This document shows positions 38,250 through 49,986 of a DNA stretch of 64,000 bases, piece after piece. The notes beneath the pieces were generated by a model, which was given only the letters and a program-made list of their open reading frames with translations, did not search any database and was not told where the DNA came from. Position 1 is the stretch's first letter. Each line of letters opens with the position of its first letter. Origin of the DNA: Alitta virens (taxonomy: Eukaryota; Annelida; Polychaeta; Phyllodocida; Nereididae); the NCBI GenBank assembly GCA_932294295.1, contig OW028585.1, forward strand, positions 26,846,177 through 26,910,176, written 5' to 3'. A program made the position numbers and the translations under genes.

Positions 38250-39872
38250 TGACTGCGCGATTCGTCCCAGCCAAAACTGGTCCGTTCGTCGCTCAAAAAA
38301 GGTCTGTTCCTCACCCGAAACTGGTCGATTTGTCACCCAATTCGTCACTTCCAGTGAGGACGCTTAAAAGTGCACAATGGTGTCACATTATTGCTATTAA
38401 GTACTATCGGGAAAATAAATATCTAACCCCAGTTTAATTGAGTTGCAATTGCTTATTTATAAGCATGTGAAGTGAATATGTGATACCTGATGGACGCTGC
38501 ATGCCTAACTAATCACAAAAAAACGGTTTCTTCTTGTTAATTGCTATTGTAACCCTAGTGATCTATCATATATAAACGGCATATGCTTGCTAATTAATAT
38601 TAAATAAATGCCACATTATTATTTTTGCATTTTCTCTTGCCTTTAATGTATAGTTTTGCTTGCTAATTGATATTAAATTAATGCCACAATTTACATAAAT
38701 ATCCAAACAAAATAATAAAATATTATTATTACTTATTATATTATAATAAATAATGCATTTATTGTGATTAATAAATAATTTATTCATATTAATATTCCTA
38801 TGCACAAGTGCATTATTTATATTTAGATGATGATTAGATACTTATAATTACATATTAATTCTTGGTGTATATCAAATTATGCATAATAATATCAATAAAG
38901 TCGTACAGAACCCCAAAGACTTGTTCTATACCTTTTCCTTCCCAGGATTTTTACATTTTATTTTATTATTGTGTTATAGTTTGCTTTGCATTTATGACTT
39001 ATGTACTTGAATTGCCAGTCATGTAAGTCTTAAACTATTTAAAATAATCTTAAATATTACATGTATATGAAACACCTCAATTGTATTAGTAATATTATTT
39101 TAGTAATATAATTTAATTGTATTAGTAATAATTACTTAAGTAATATAAATTATGTAAAACAATATCCAGCATTTACTTAATTAAGGCTAGCAAAGGAACA
39201 TCATACTTTATAGCTTTTATGACTTATACTCAATCTCTTTGATGTTTGTAAGTTTATTGACCAGTATAAGCTATTATCTTAAATTCAATTGTTTAAGATA
39301 ATTTACCTATAAATTCTTATATAATATATACCTACAGTGTAAATTGTATCTAGTCTAAGCTATATTGCTCTATATTTATAAATGATTAAATTGTGCATTT
39401 TAATTTTTCTATTGTCAATAAAAGTGTAACAATTGTCAGTTGTCTCCTTGTCGTCATTGTTGCTAAATTTATCCAAGTATAATAACTATTACAAAAAAAA
39501 AACCATATCTATTATATTTATTTAACAATGAATAAGTAACTTGGTATTGGAATAATTACTCGTGGCCAATATTGCAATAATCTCTCATTCCGAGCTTTCA
39601 GAATCTGTTTAAATTTTGAAAATATTAACTTGAAGTGAGGTTACAGTATTTTAATGTTATCACTATATCAGTGGTTATAACTAAGACTGTCAGTCTGTAC
39701 GGCTTATTGGAAGACGGCCTGTGCCTGCAACTATATAAAAATATATGTTAAAAAACTACGGGTGACGAACCGACCAAATCCGGGTGACGAACAGACCAGT
39801 TTCGGGTGACGAACAGAAACTTTTTTCGAGTGACGAATGGACCAGTTTTGGAGGGGTCGAATCGTGTAGTGA
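38250..39872. mobile_element. AT-rich element with long inverted termini, unit 3
   Basis: Same element, with arms at about 38250-38349 and 39757-39872. Nothing distinguishes it from the unit 1 copy beyond isolated bases. Confidence 0.6.
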
Positions 39873-40564
39873 CTAATCAACTAGAAAGCCTCGGCATAAG
39901 CTGGACCCACCTCTACATACGTTTACATTTAGCCAGGCAGACCAGGCTAGCCTCGGCACAGCCAGATACAGACATAAATGGGTAATGACCTGTCAACGAG
40001 TTGGTTGTTGTGCAAAAAGTTTGTCATTTTGTGTCTTCCAAATATACGAGTTGGTTTGTCAACGAATTCGGCTTCTAATTTAGCAGTTGTCTAAATATCC
40101 TAAGCTTTACCTCAATTTTGCCGAGATAGCTGATCTTCTTGCGACTGGACACTTTCCCAGAAATACAGGCTTCAGCGGGTGAGTGTATAATGCGGATCAC
40201 GCGGACCATGCGGACCAGCGCTAAAACCAACAAGAACAAGCGCACATCGTCCGTTTGTTTGTTTAGAAATACAACACACCCTTTTTGCTCGATATCCCAC
40301 AAAATAGCAATCATCAGCTTAATTACAAAAAAAAAAAAAAAATGAACACAATCTATGAAGAATAAAGGACACCGTACATTAAAGATAATGACAACTGATG
40401 GCCATAACCAGGGCCCGCGAGTCCGCGAGGGCCACCTGCTGGCAGAGAAGCAGTCGCCTACCGCTGGATCCATCGATATAGAACTCCTACCTCTGGATGA
40501 TGTCAGGCTGGCAGGCCCTGGGGCTGGCTGGCAGGCCCTCGGACTGGGTGGTCACCAACCAGAG

Positions 40565-40670
40565 CCATACGTTCACGAACATAAATGAAACGTTCAAAAA
40601 ACATTTTTCTAAGGTACACACTTTAGAAAAATGTTTTTGGAACGTTTCATTTATGTTCGTGAACGTATGG
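40565..40670. repeat. 106-bp foldback hairpin, unit 3
   Basis: Same length and arm structure as the hairpins of units 1 and 2; no compensatory or disrupting changes seen. Confidence 0.8.
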
Positions 40671-40777
40671 TATATAACACTGCTCTGCCAACATTACTTG
40701 TAACAGTCTTTTCACTGAGACTCTCCTCTTAGTGACTAAAGTTACTACTCGTTTTGCTTTTCAGACATAGTATGTCA

Positions 40778-40932
40778 AAACCACAGGCATCACAATCGCC
40801 CTCTGGTGTAGCCCCCTCCCCCCCCCCCCAACCGCTGACTGCTATATATTTATAGTAAGTATTAACAGTCAGCGGTCCGAGGGGGGGGGGGGGGCACCAG
40901 GCTACACCAGAGGGCGATTGTGATGCCTGTGG
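40778..40932. mobile_element. MITE with TCA duplication, unit 3
   Basis: Same insertion as in units 1 and 2; the matching empty site in this unit is near 50913. Confidence 0.75.
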
Positions 40933-41699
40933 TCATAACTAACTGATTCCATAAATATATTTTCTGGGAAATAATAGAAATCAACTAAATGATAAGATGT
41001 CAAATATACATTAAACTTCGCTAAAAATACTGCTGCTAGGATGCACTTTGCTTCAGCGAATCAGAGTCAAGGGCGGGAACGTTTTCAGCCAGAATTGCAA
41101 TGTTCTGCCGTAGCCACCTGGTGGAAATACAGAAAACCTGTGAAATCCGCTATTTACACCCTTATATATATAGCAGGCTCGAGTCTTTCTCAACTCCCTG
41201 GTTAGTATATGCCCAGCACAGCATGCTGCCTGATTATATTGCACTCCTTATATGTCAAGTGCTCTAGAATTGCATTTTGAAATTTACATTTTTCATAACC
41301 CCTTTCTAATGAGCTTGCATGCCAAATTTCAAAATCCTATTACAATCTTTAGTGTGTCAGAAGCCAATCAGTCTCATGGACTATTTTGGTGACCTTGGAT
41401 ATTGGCCGCCATATTGGGCTTTTGGAATGTCTACATCTTAGAATTGACTCTCAAAAGTATGGTTGTGCCAAATTTCATGCTATTTGCACTCGGTCCTCGT
41501 ATCTGCTCCACTAATAACCAAGTACCCATTTGCACTAGGTGGCTAAAGCAGCTGTTTACGGAAGATGTGCTCAGTTCCCCCATGCCTATGGCTGGCTATG
41601 AACCCGTTGCCACAAGCAAAAGCTTTGCCTCGAAATAAGTGTTCTCATTATACACTGGTCAAACTGTGATGGGATATATATATTTGTTCCATAGATAGA

Positions 41700-41986
41700 T
41701 GGATATGGAAAATGCAGCCCTCTAAAGCAAGTTCTTGCTGCTGTCGAGGGTTGATTGAGAGGAGGAGTCCATCAATGTTACACATTTATCCCATGGATGG
41801 CATCTTCTACTTGCCTCAGCATAGACATTGCGTAGAAGGGACCGCCAATTAAACATTTCATCCGAACGACATCCAGCTGGGATGTAGCTCATGAAGAGTG
41901 CCTGGGCTGGGGATCAAACCCGGGACCTTCAGCAGAGCTGGCCAATGTGGAATTGGCGGATGCCTTAACCATTAGGCCACCCCATA
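41700..41986 (-). mobile_element. tRNA-derived SINE, unit 3
   Basis: Same SINE with the same 12-bp deletion as unit 1. Confidence 0.7.
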
Positions 41987-42144
41987 AAAGTCAATGAGCT
42001 TAAATCATCCTCATTGATGACATCAGAGCCATATATAAGCGGACGTATATAGTTAGCCATAGCAGGCACAAAAAGGCAACCGATAGCAACCAATATTAAC
42101 ATTTGTGTATAAAAACCCATACAAAAATTCATTTAAAAACAAGT

Positions 42145-42150
42145 TTTATT
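42145..42150 (-). terminator. Polyadenylation signal AATAAA, PP2D1-like unit 3
   Basis: Same hexamer in the same place relative to the stop codon at 42208. Confidence 0.65.
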
Positions 42151-42207
42151 ACAACCAGTAAAGTTTGTGTCCAGTTTGACCTATTCAGTCCAATAATTCA
42201 CATAATT

Positions 42208-45200
42208 TCACAACCCACAACCTGGCAACAGAATCACCATGACTGTAATGTTATCCCGAGCGCCAGCTAACAACGCAGCCTGAGTCAATCTCTCCGCCAT
42301 GGCTCTTGCATTGTCTCTTTGTATCTCCTCTCGAGTTATCAAGCTAAGTTTTGTGTTACTCTTGATGGAAAAATTGTCTCCGTAGCTTTCTAAATCATTG
42401 TCCGAGACGTCCGCATCTTCAGCTTGCACTGCTTGCAAGGCTCGTGCACTTTCCAGGTCGTCGTGATCTCTGAAATTGTTAAACCACAGTACGAGTAATT
42501 TATGAATTTTTATCACTTCTGTTTGCCCTTAACAAGCACATTTTTATCGCCCACAACTTTGGTGATGGATACTCTAAAACGATCATGACCAGATATTGGA
42601 TATTTTTTGCGTACCTCGACATATCGTCATCTGTCAATTTTTCATCGTCCGTACACAAACTGCTCTTGCGGCTTCCGGGCAGTGTCATTTTCGTGGTCCG
42701 TGAAGTTGCGCTGAGGGGCTTCATCTGATCTGTCACTTGCAGCGAATCTGTTCGTGTCTTGCTAAGGAACTGTATAAAATAATAAGACCACTTCTGTTTT
42801 ACAGTAAATGCAACTAATTTCCTTTTACAAATTTTTCTATTTTTTTATTTAAGATTTTTTTAAAGACTTTCTTCATTACCACCTTGTTAAAAATCACTAT
42901 TTTCTAAAACTTCATCAAATGATTGAAAATCACCTTATTTTATCAAGTCACACTATAAATATGTGTCAGCTAATGAATTCATCTATGAGACATTAATTAC
43001 AAAAAATAAATGATACATTGAAAGAAATCAAGACCAAAACATTGGAAATACAATGGCATCATCCCCCCATTGTGGAGTATTGTTAAATCGTCACTTGGGT
43101 TTGTTTACATACGAAACTAGGTGAAGTTTTATTTATTTTATAGAGAGATAGTGAACCCAGCAAGGTTCTGGATGGTAGGTTATCAGTATTAAGAAGACAA
43201 TGAAGTGAATGCAATAGATTTTGGAAACTATCATATTGGATTACAATCCCATGGCCTTTTTTCTTTTCAACTATCTAGAGTTTATCCATTCAGAAATAAA
43301 TGACTATCTGTTATTAATTAATATTTATACTACTCATTCTAAATGCACTCACTTGGCTTCCATGGTTTGCAAGTAATTCATAGACGCTGGTCCCTGGACG
43401 TATATGTGCCATTAATTCCAATGGTAAAATCTGAAATTATACCATTTTTTTTTCAATTTAGCACTACCAAGAACCAAACAAGCTGAGATGCTCAGAACAT
43501 TGTGATTTACTTTTAACAATTTCTCATTAATTGACATTTCCATAAAGGTTGTCATTGGTAACAATTTTTCATTCGAGTATTCAACTTTCGATATTGCAAT
43601 ATCGCGCAAATTTTGTATTATCAGCATTCCCAGTTAGAAATGGAATCACTATAGTCACAGGAATATAACTCCCAAGTCATTATGAAACCATTTGCCTTTA
43701 ATGTGATAAGTACTGAGCCAATTTGTTAGGAGGCAATTTAGTTTGCGATTTGGGTTGGAAGATGTGTAGTCAAGTGTTCATCATGGCCCAAATGTACAAT
43801 TATAGAGGATAAACAAAGAATCGAAACAAGGTTTTTGTCGATTTTTCCATACCTATATCAGTATTTTCTAGATTCATCGATACACAGCATATCGATGAGA
43901 ACCCTAATTTCCATATCTATCAATGTTGGGAAAGTAAGAGCATATATATATTTCCAATAAGAACAAGCTTACATGCTATTTAATTAATATAAAACATGTT
44001 TAAATAATACAGAATAATGCGTTATATATTGACAAGTGCCTTTTAAACAGTAAGACGATTGGGCATAATTGACAAGTTTTTCTTTAACGCCAATTATTCA
44101 TATCAACAAAACATATTCATTATGATTCACTCAAATAAAACCTCAGCTGTGTGAATTTTATAGACAGGGATTAATCTTCAAATGAGTAAGCGAAAAACAT
44201 CAACATAATATGTTATATGCAATAAGCTGCAAAACAAAGTAAGTCATTAATACGCAATATTTACAAAGCCAGGTGCTTGAATGCCAATATATACATTTTC
44301 ACACTTTATATACTTGGGCTAGGTGTGACTATAAATGGTTTTTTTATTTAATTTGATTACTTCATGTACACATGTGTCAATAAACAATACCATACCATAT
44401 ATATATATATACTTACAGCATGTGGGTAAGACATAGCCGATGCCTACGTTTAACAACATGAATAAGTCATTCAAATTTACATTGTGGCCCAAGATTGACA
44501 TAATAAATCAAAACTGTCAACATCTTGCAAAAGTGAGTAGATAGATAGATAGATAGATAGATAGATGTGGAAAGTGCAGCCCTCTAAGGCAACTTCTTGC
44601 CACTGTCGAGGGTTGATTGATGAGGTGAGAGAGAGAGAGAGAGAGGAGTCCACCCATGTTACACATTTACCCCATGGGTGGGGTCTTTCACTTGCTTCAG
44701 CATAGATACCGAGTACAAGGGACCGCCAATTTAACATCTCATCCGAATGACATCAAGCTGGATATTGCTTATGAAAGGTTGCTTAAAGACAGTTAAACAC
44801 GGCGACATCGAAATACGCCACGACATTGAGATTCGCCACCCACATAAAACATGATTAAACACCTTGCAAGTTGATGATTTGTAACAAAAGTAATTGCTTA
44901 TATCATTGACAGTATTCTATAACTCGGACAAACATCTAATAAGTGTTAATTGCACTTTACTTCAAGTGGCAAATTTCGATGTCGCAGCGAAAATCAATGT
45001 TGTCGAGTGTACTATTCAGCCAGCCACATTTATAACTAGCCATTCGGAAGACTTAAAGCGGCAAAATTTATATAAAAAAGAATTGGAGTGACCAATAAAA
45101 TTAGACCGATAAATAATTATTTTGGTCATGTATATTCTTTGGCCCATCGACTTTTGAATGATACCGAACCTATAAAAAAATCTAAAATCACTATTAAACT

Positions 45201-48200
45201 TGAAAATGGAGCCAAAATAATAGTTTTGGACCATATACCTGAAGTAGAATTGAGGCAGCCTCCTCTTCAGAAAAATGTTCCCAAACTCCGTGCGATGCCA
45301 AAATCAGAAACTGGGCGTACTGGTCGATTTTGACAGTGGCTGTGTGTGGTCGTGGAATGACGCATTTCCTTAGCAACGGGTCGCCGTGGTTACCAAGTCC
45401 TCTTGTGGCAGTAAGAACACCATTGATCTTGACCTCTTGTTTGGAGAGGCTAATTTTTCCCCCTGGATAAAATACAATGTTCGTTTTTAGATTATATGGG
45501 GCTGACAATTCCGACTCTCAGTACCACATGTTCTGACTTATATTAGCAATATATTACTAAAAAAATACTGGGTGATATCAAAGCACTTGGACATATTAAT
45601 ATACGAAAGTAATTTCATATCAAGGCAGCAATTCTTATCGTTCAGGTAGACCTAATGTCGATTGCTGAGGCTCTGCCGGTTTAAGAACATTTACTGGAGC
45701 ACATTACACATGGTTATAATTTACTCATCCAATCATTGAATGGTGCTTCACACAAATAATTACTTCAGAAAGCAGAAGAGACAATTATCTTTCAAGAGCA
45801 TATTCTGCATAACAATGGTGCTTAAGTCATTGGCCAGGTCATAAGCAACATCAAATTGGAGGTGCCTTGTAATCAGTGTCCATGATAAGGCAAGTTAAAG
45901 ATCCCACCCATGGGGTAAATGTAACATGGTGTGGACTCCAAACCTTATCATCTAATCATTACGTCTTCCTCAGACAGCTGGTCAAATCAGTTGACTAGCT
46001 ATACCCTGTCCACTACAACACTGACAGCCTGGTTTGCCAGAGTTTCAGACCAGTTGCAATACAATACAATACAATACAATACAATACAATACAATGTGCT
46101 ACGTTTATCAACAGATGGAGCTATCATGCAGTAACTGGTTCCAAAGCATTGTTTAATGATGTCATCAATATGACATCATTAACTGCACTGAAAGACCCCA
46201 TTGTTTGATTAAGTCATCAACAATTGTTTGGGCGCAGTTACTGATAGCTCCCTCTGTTGGTAAATACTACCATTCTGACCTTCCTTCGAGACCCGTGCTG
46301 CTTCCTTCTCATTGGATGCTTCATGGAGTTGGGTGACAGAGTAGGCCTTGTTACCTCGGACTAAAACTCCTCGCACATTACCTAAAGAAAAATTAACAAA
46401 ATTAAATCCCAAGAAACAACCTTACCAGTGACAAATTTTGATAATTTGATACCAGGTAATATTTATTGCATGATTTATATCATTCACAGAAATAACTATT
46501 CTCTTAAAAATAAATTCTAGTCATTTATTGTGTCAAAAAGGCAATAATATATAGGTAAGCCTGTCACACTGCTCATAAAAAACATCACATATAATCATGA
46601 AATCATGAATTAAAAACTTATTATAAACATTACCTTATACGAGTCAAGCCATAAAAAATGCTTATTTCTTAAATCTCATTACACCCTATCTAGCTCACAT
46701 GTATAATATATCAAAATGCAAGTTTTTGAAGGTCGGGCAAAAAAATTCAATTTCACAAAAAAAAATTTAATTCTTTGAACAAAAATTCTGTCTCATAAAA
46801 TGTACATTACCCGCATTAGCGATGTATATGTTGCCTAAATGTCCCAGTTTGACAACGGATGGTTCGTTTTTATCATGGTCTCCTTTCTCAGACGCTCGTT
46901 CAGTTGTCTCATTCGACTCTCCTTCATTAGGCCTTTGTTTGTCACCTTTAAAACCAGTAAATACATAGTTAAACTTCACCATTAAAAGCATCCTTGAGTT
47001 AAAACTAACGTTCATTAAAAAATGATACATATTCTATATATGATTTCCATTTTTCAGCTTGTCCAAGTTACAAAATTTATTATACAGAGGAGTCGTGTGC
47101 TCTAACTCAATAAGCAACATCATAGACCAGGGGCTGATTTAGAGGGGGTTCCTGACGCCCCCCCCCCCCCTTTGCCCTGGCAAAAATGCCCCTGGACCCC
47201 CCCCCCCCCCAGCAGGACATTGCACCTTCGCTGCTCGTACAAGTCCTATGCCTGACCTCCCCCCCTTTCCAAAAACCCTAGATCTGCCCCTGATAGACTG
47301 CAATTGCATGTTTATAAACCTCTGGTAAACAACAGATAAAAGATATATTTTTGCTCTGGAGACACTATTTTGGTCTCAAGAGAAGTTCCTCAAAAATTAT
47401 CATTCCAATCAGCTGTGTTCGTAATATAATAAATATCACTTAAATTCATATGGATTGTTGTTAAATTAATAAAATTACTTCAGCAGCGCTTTTTGTCAAA
47501 TTTTCCAATTCTTATTTGGTATGCCAGTCATTAAATTAACTTCTCTTTTAGGCCCACTTCACAATTGAGGTCAATGGCTGCAAGGATGACGTTCATTGTA
47601 TAACATTCTCATACATACCGTCACCCGTTTCAGTCTCTTTATTGTCTTCAGATTCTGACTTTCTGTCCGTTGTTGACTGTAAATTGTCACGTAGAACACA
47701 GCACAATGTAGAACACCCGCTCCAGCGCACTCTCGAATATTCTTCTTTGCCCCACGAAAGTAACAAGTCCATGAAATAGTGGGCTCGCATCAAACTTTCC
47801 TTCATTTTATCATTGAAGGTTTCTTCATTTTCCTGAGTTCCTCCCTTTTTGTTTTTCTTGTAATTTTTCATTATTCTGTCCACCTGTAATATAATCAAAT
47901 AACATGTACAATGTATAGATATATATATAGATCTGCATTTTCTATTGCTGTTAACATGACCCATTAAAATGATAAAATTCACTGTCTAACTCCAGCACTC
48001 TGTCGGATTGTTAGCCTTATGCATTCACAACTCATGTGGCAGATTCCCAGCACCAACTCTCCACAAGTAGAAAGGAAAAACTACACTCAGTTTTAAAAAT
48101 CAAACTCACCTTCGCACCGTAATCCGCCACAATTTTGTTCAACATTACTGACGATTCGTCTTGGAACATTTCCTCGTCTCCATGGTAACTGACCGAATGA

Positions 48201-49986
48201 CTGTGGATCTCGCAAAAGTCGAGGTCATTCTGAAGGTCATTTTGAAGGTCATTTATATCATTATCATTGCAGAGACACACCGTATCGGGATCAAATCTGG
48301 CCATCTCCATCAAAAGTATATGATGCAATTCACTCGCGGTCAACTCCGCAGCAAAATGACCGTGATGTCCATCATAGAGTCCGAAAAAACATTTGTGAAT
48401 GTCGTTTCCGAAACGGTCTTGGAATACTTTTGTGTCTTCCATCGCTCGCTTCCATCGGTGGTTTCCATGACTACAGATGCCAACAGCTATGGCGCAATCC
48501 GTGCTACAAGACAATCCAACTCCCTGCACCGAAATGTCCACCTCCTCTTTAATATGGCGATAACTTTCGTAAGTGTCCTCCAAGTCTGACTTCAAGAACT
48601 CATAGGCTTCGTTAATTCTCTGCAAATCTAAATTATCGATGGCACTCTCTTTGCTCTTTGCTTTTAATTGTCGAATGAGACTTTTCCTCCTGATGATCAG
48701 CTTTTCCAAGTTTTCAGGTTTCAAATCTTTTTTATATTTCATGATCTGAAATTGGATTCCTTTAATTAGCTAACATCACAAAAATACTTCAATGTTTAAC
48801 TAGCAAGAGACATACATGTAACATATGCAATTGATACAATCCCTTGCTAACCATGGATAAATAAGAGGATCCCCCCCCCCCCCACAGCCAAGCGCTAGGG
48901 GATGGGGATTCTGCTGCAGCTATCTGGGTTCCAGGTTTGCTATCTACAATCTACTATATCCAACAACCGCTTGCGATTTTGACGTACACTTTAAGTCACC
49001 AATCGCGCAGGGCCTATTTAAATATACCAGCTGTGAGCGGGGCTTGAACTGCCTTGCCCCAGAAACCCCACAATCATGCAGGTCACAGCTCCCAGAAAAT
49101 ATGAACTGCATTAAAGAATAGATTGTCACCTCTACCAGTTGTGCTAAAAGGGATTCCCCTGCAAAGTGCGGTGAGATAGCATGAGTGGTGCTAGTAGCTA
49201 CCCAGGTTTTGCTACAGATCAACGCTCCTGAAAACTACCAATGTTTGTTTCAGTGCACACTTGCCTAAATATCTACCAGCAACTTATAAATTTTAGTGTG
49301 ACAAAGAAAATAATCATATTGCATAAATATTTAGTATTTTGACCTTAAAGGAGCACAAACAATTTTTTTTTCAAAATTATTCAATCAATTTCACCTGTAA
49401 GCATTTGTGGTAGTACCGATGGTCTAAAAGATTCTGAACATCAACGTAACCATCGCATTCTTTGCAGAACAGGGAAATGTCGGGAATGACGAAGGGTAGT
49501 TCTTCAGGAGCTAGCGATTCTGGAGAACCTGTAAAATATAAGTTGACATTAGCAGATATGGATATTGTGCAATTACAATGTAGTCGTGCATGTATTAGGC
49601 CTAAATCTTGCAAAAGTTAAATTTGCCTAAGTTTGCACAACTCGAACCATTTCGAAGGACCATTGACAATCTATTCCGTATATATACACATTCTGTATAT
49701 ATAGGAATCTTTGTATTAAAAGTTGAAACTTTGCCTAACTCGAATAAAATCCTCATTTCAATTTAACTTACGTATACAAGGTTTACTGCACTTTAATTTT
49801 TTTCAGACAAATAACAAATTCATAGAAATTGATAAGGAATTATTTGTGTCCATATTTATCAAACATAATTGTCCTACCTGTAGAAGCGCGTAATGTGGCA
49901 TCATTGTCGGTAGTATTGTGGAACGACCGTGGTTCTATCAATATCGGTGATGCCTTAGTGTCTTCCTTCGTAGATTGTTTATCCAT
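42208..49986 (-). CDS. PP2D1-like: PP2D1-like PP2C pseudophosphatase, unit 3 copy (702 aa)
   Basis: Coding exons: 49986-49878, 49528-49395, 48745-48110, 47883-47619, 46945-46811, 46381-46271, 45462-45239, 43430-43353, 42769-42615, 42469-42208; they sum to 2,109 nt, 702 residues plus stop. Residues 58-77 form a C2H2 finger (Cys58, Cys61, His73, His77). PP2C signatures follow: Met183-Glu-Asp185, Tyr205-Asp-Gly-His-His-Gly210, the Ser-Gly-Cys-Ser-Thr strand in exon 4, Ala-Asn-Ala-Gly427, Arg484-Gly-Leu-Gly, Ala519-Ser-His-Gly-Val-Trp, and Arg687-Asp-Asn-Ile-Thr. In active PP2C enzymes the metal-binding Asp of the Gly-Asp-Ser-Arg motif and of Ala-Ser-Asp-Gly are needed; here they are Asn428 and His521, so catalysis is doubtful. 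Tyr-Asp-Gly-His-His-Gly followed by Ala-Ala-Glu-Leu-Thr is what I recognise as PP2D1-like. Cellular role unknown. Confidence 0.88.
44528..44850. repeat. Intron 7 repeat cluster, unit 3
   Basis: GATA tract (about 44538-44567, slightly longer than unit 1), GA run and SINE body fragment, present once, as in unit 1. Confidence 0.6.
46057..46095. repeat. CAATA microsatellite, unit 3
   Basis: About 7.8 perfect copies, the same length as unit 1. Confidence 0.95.
47128..47292. mobile_element. C/G-run MITE, unit 3
   Basis: Same insertion and flanks, with C runs close to those of unit 2. Confidence 0.7.
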
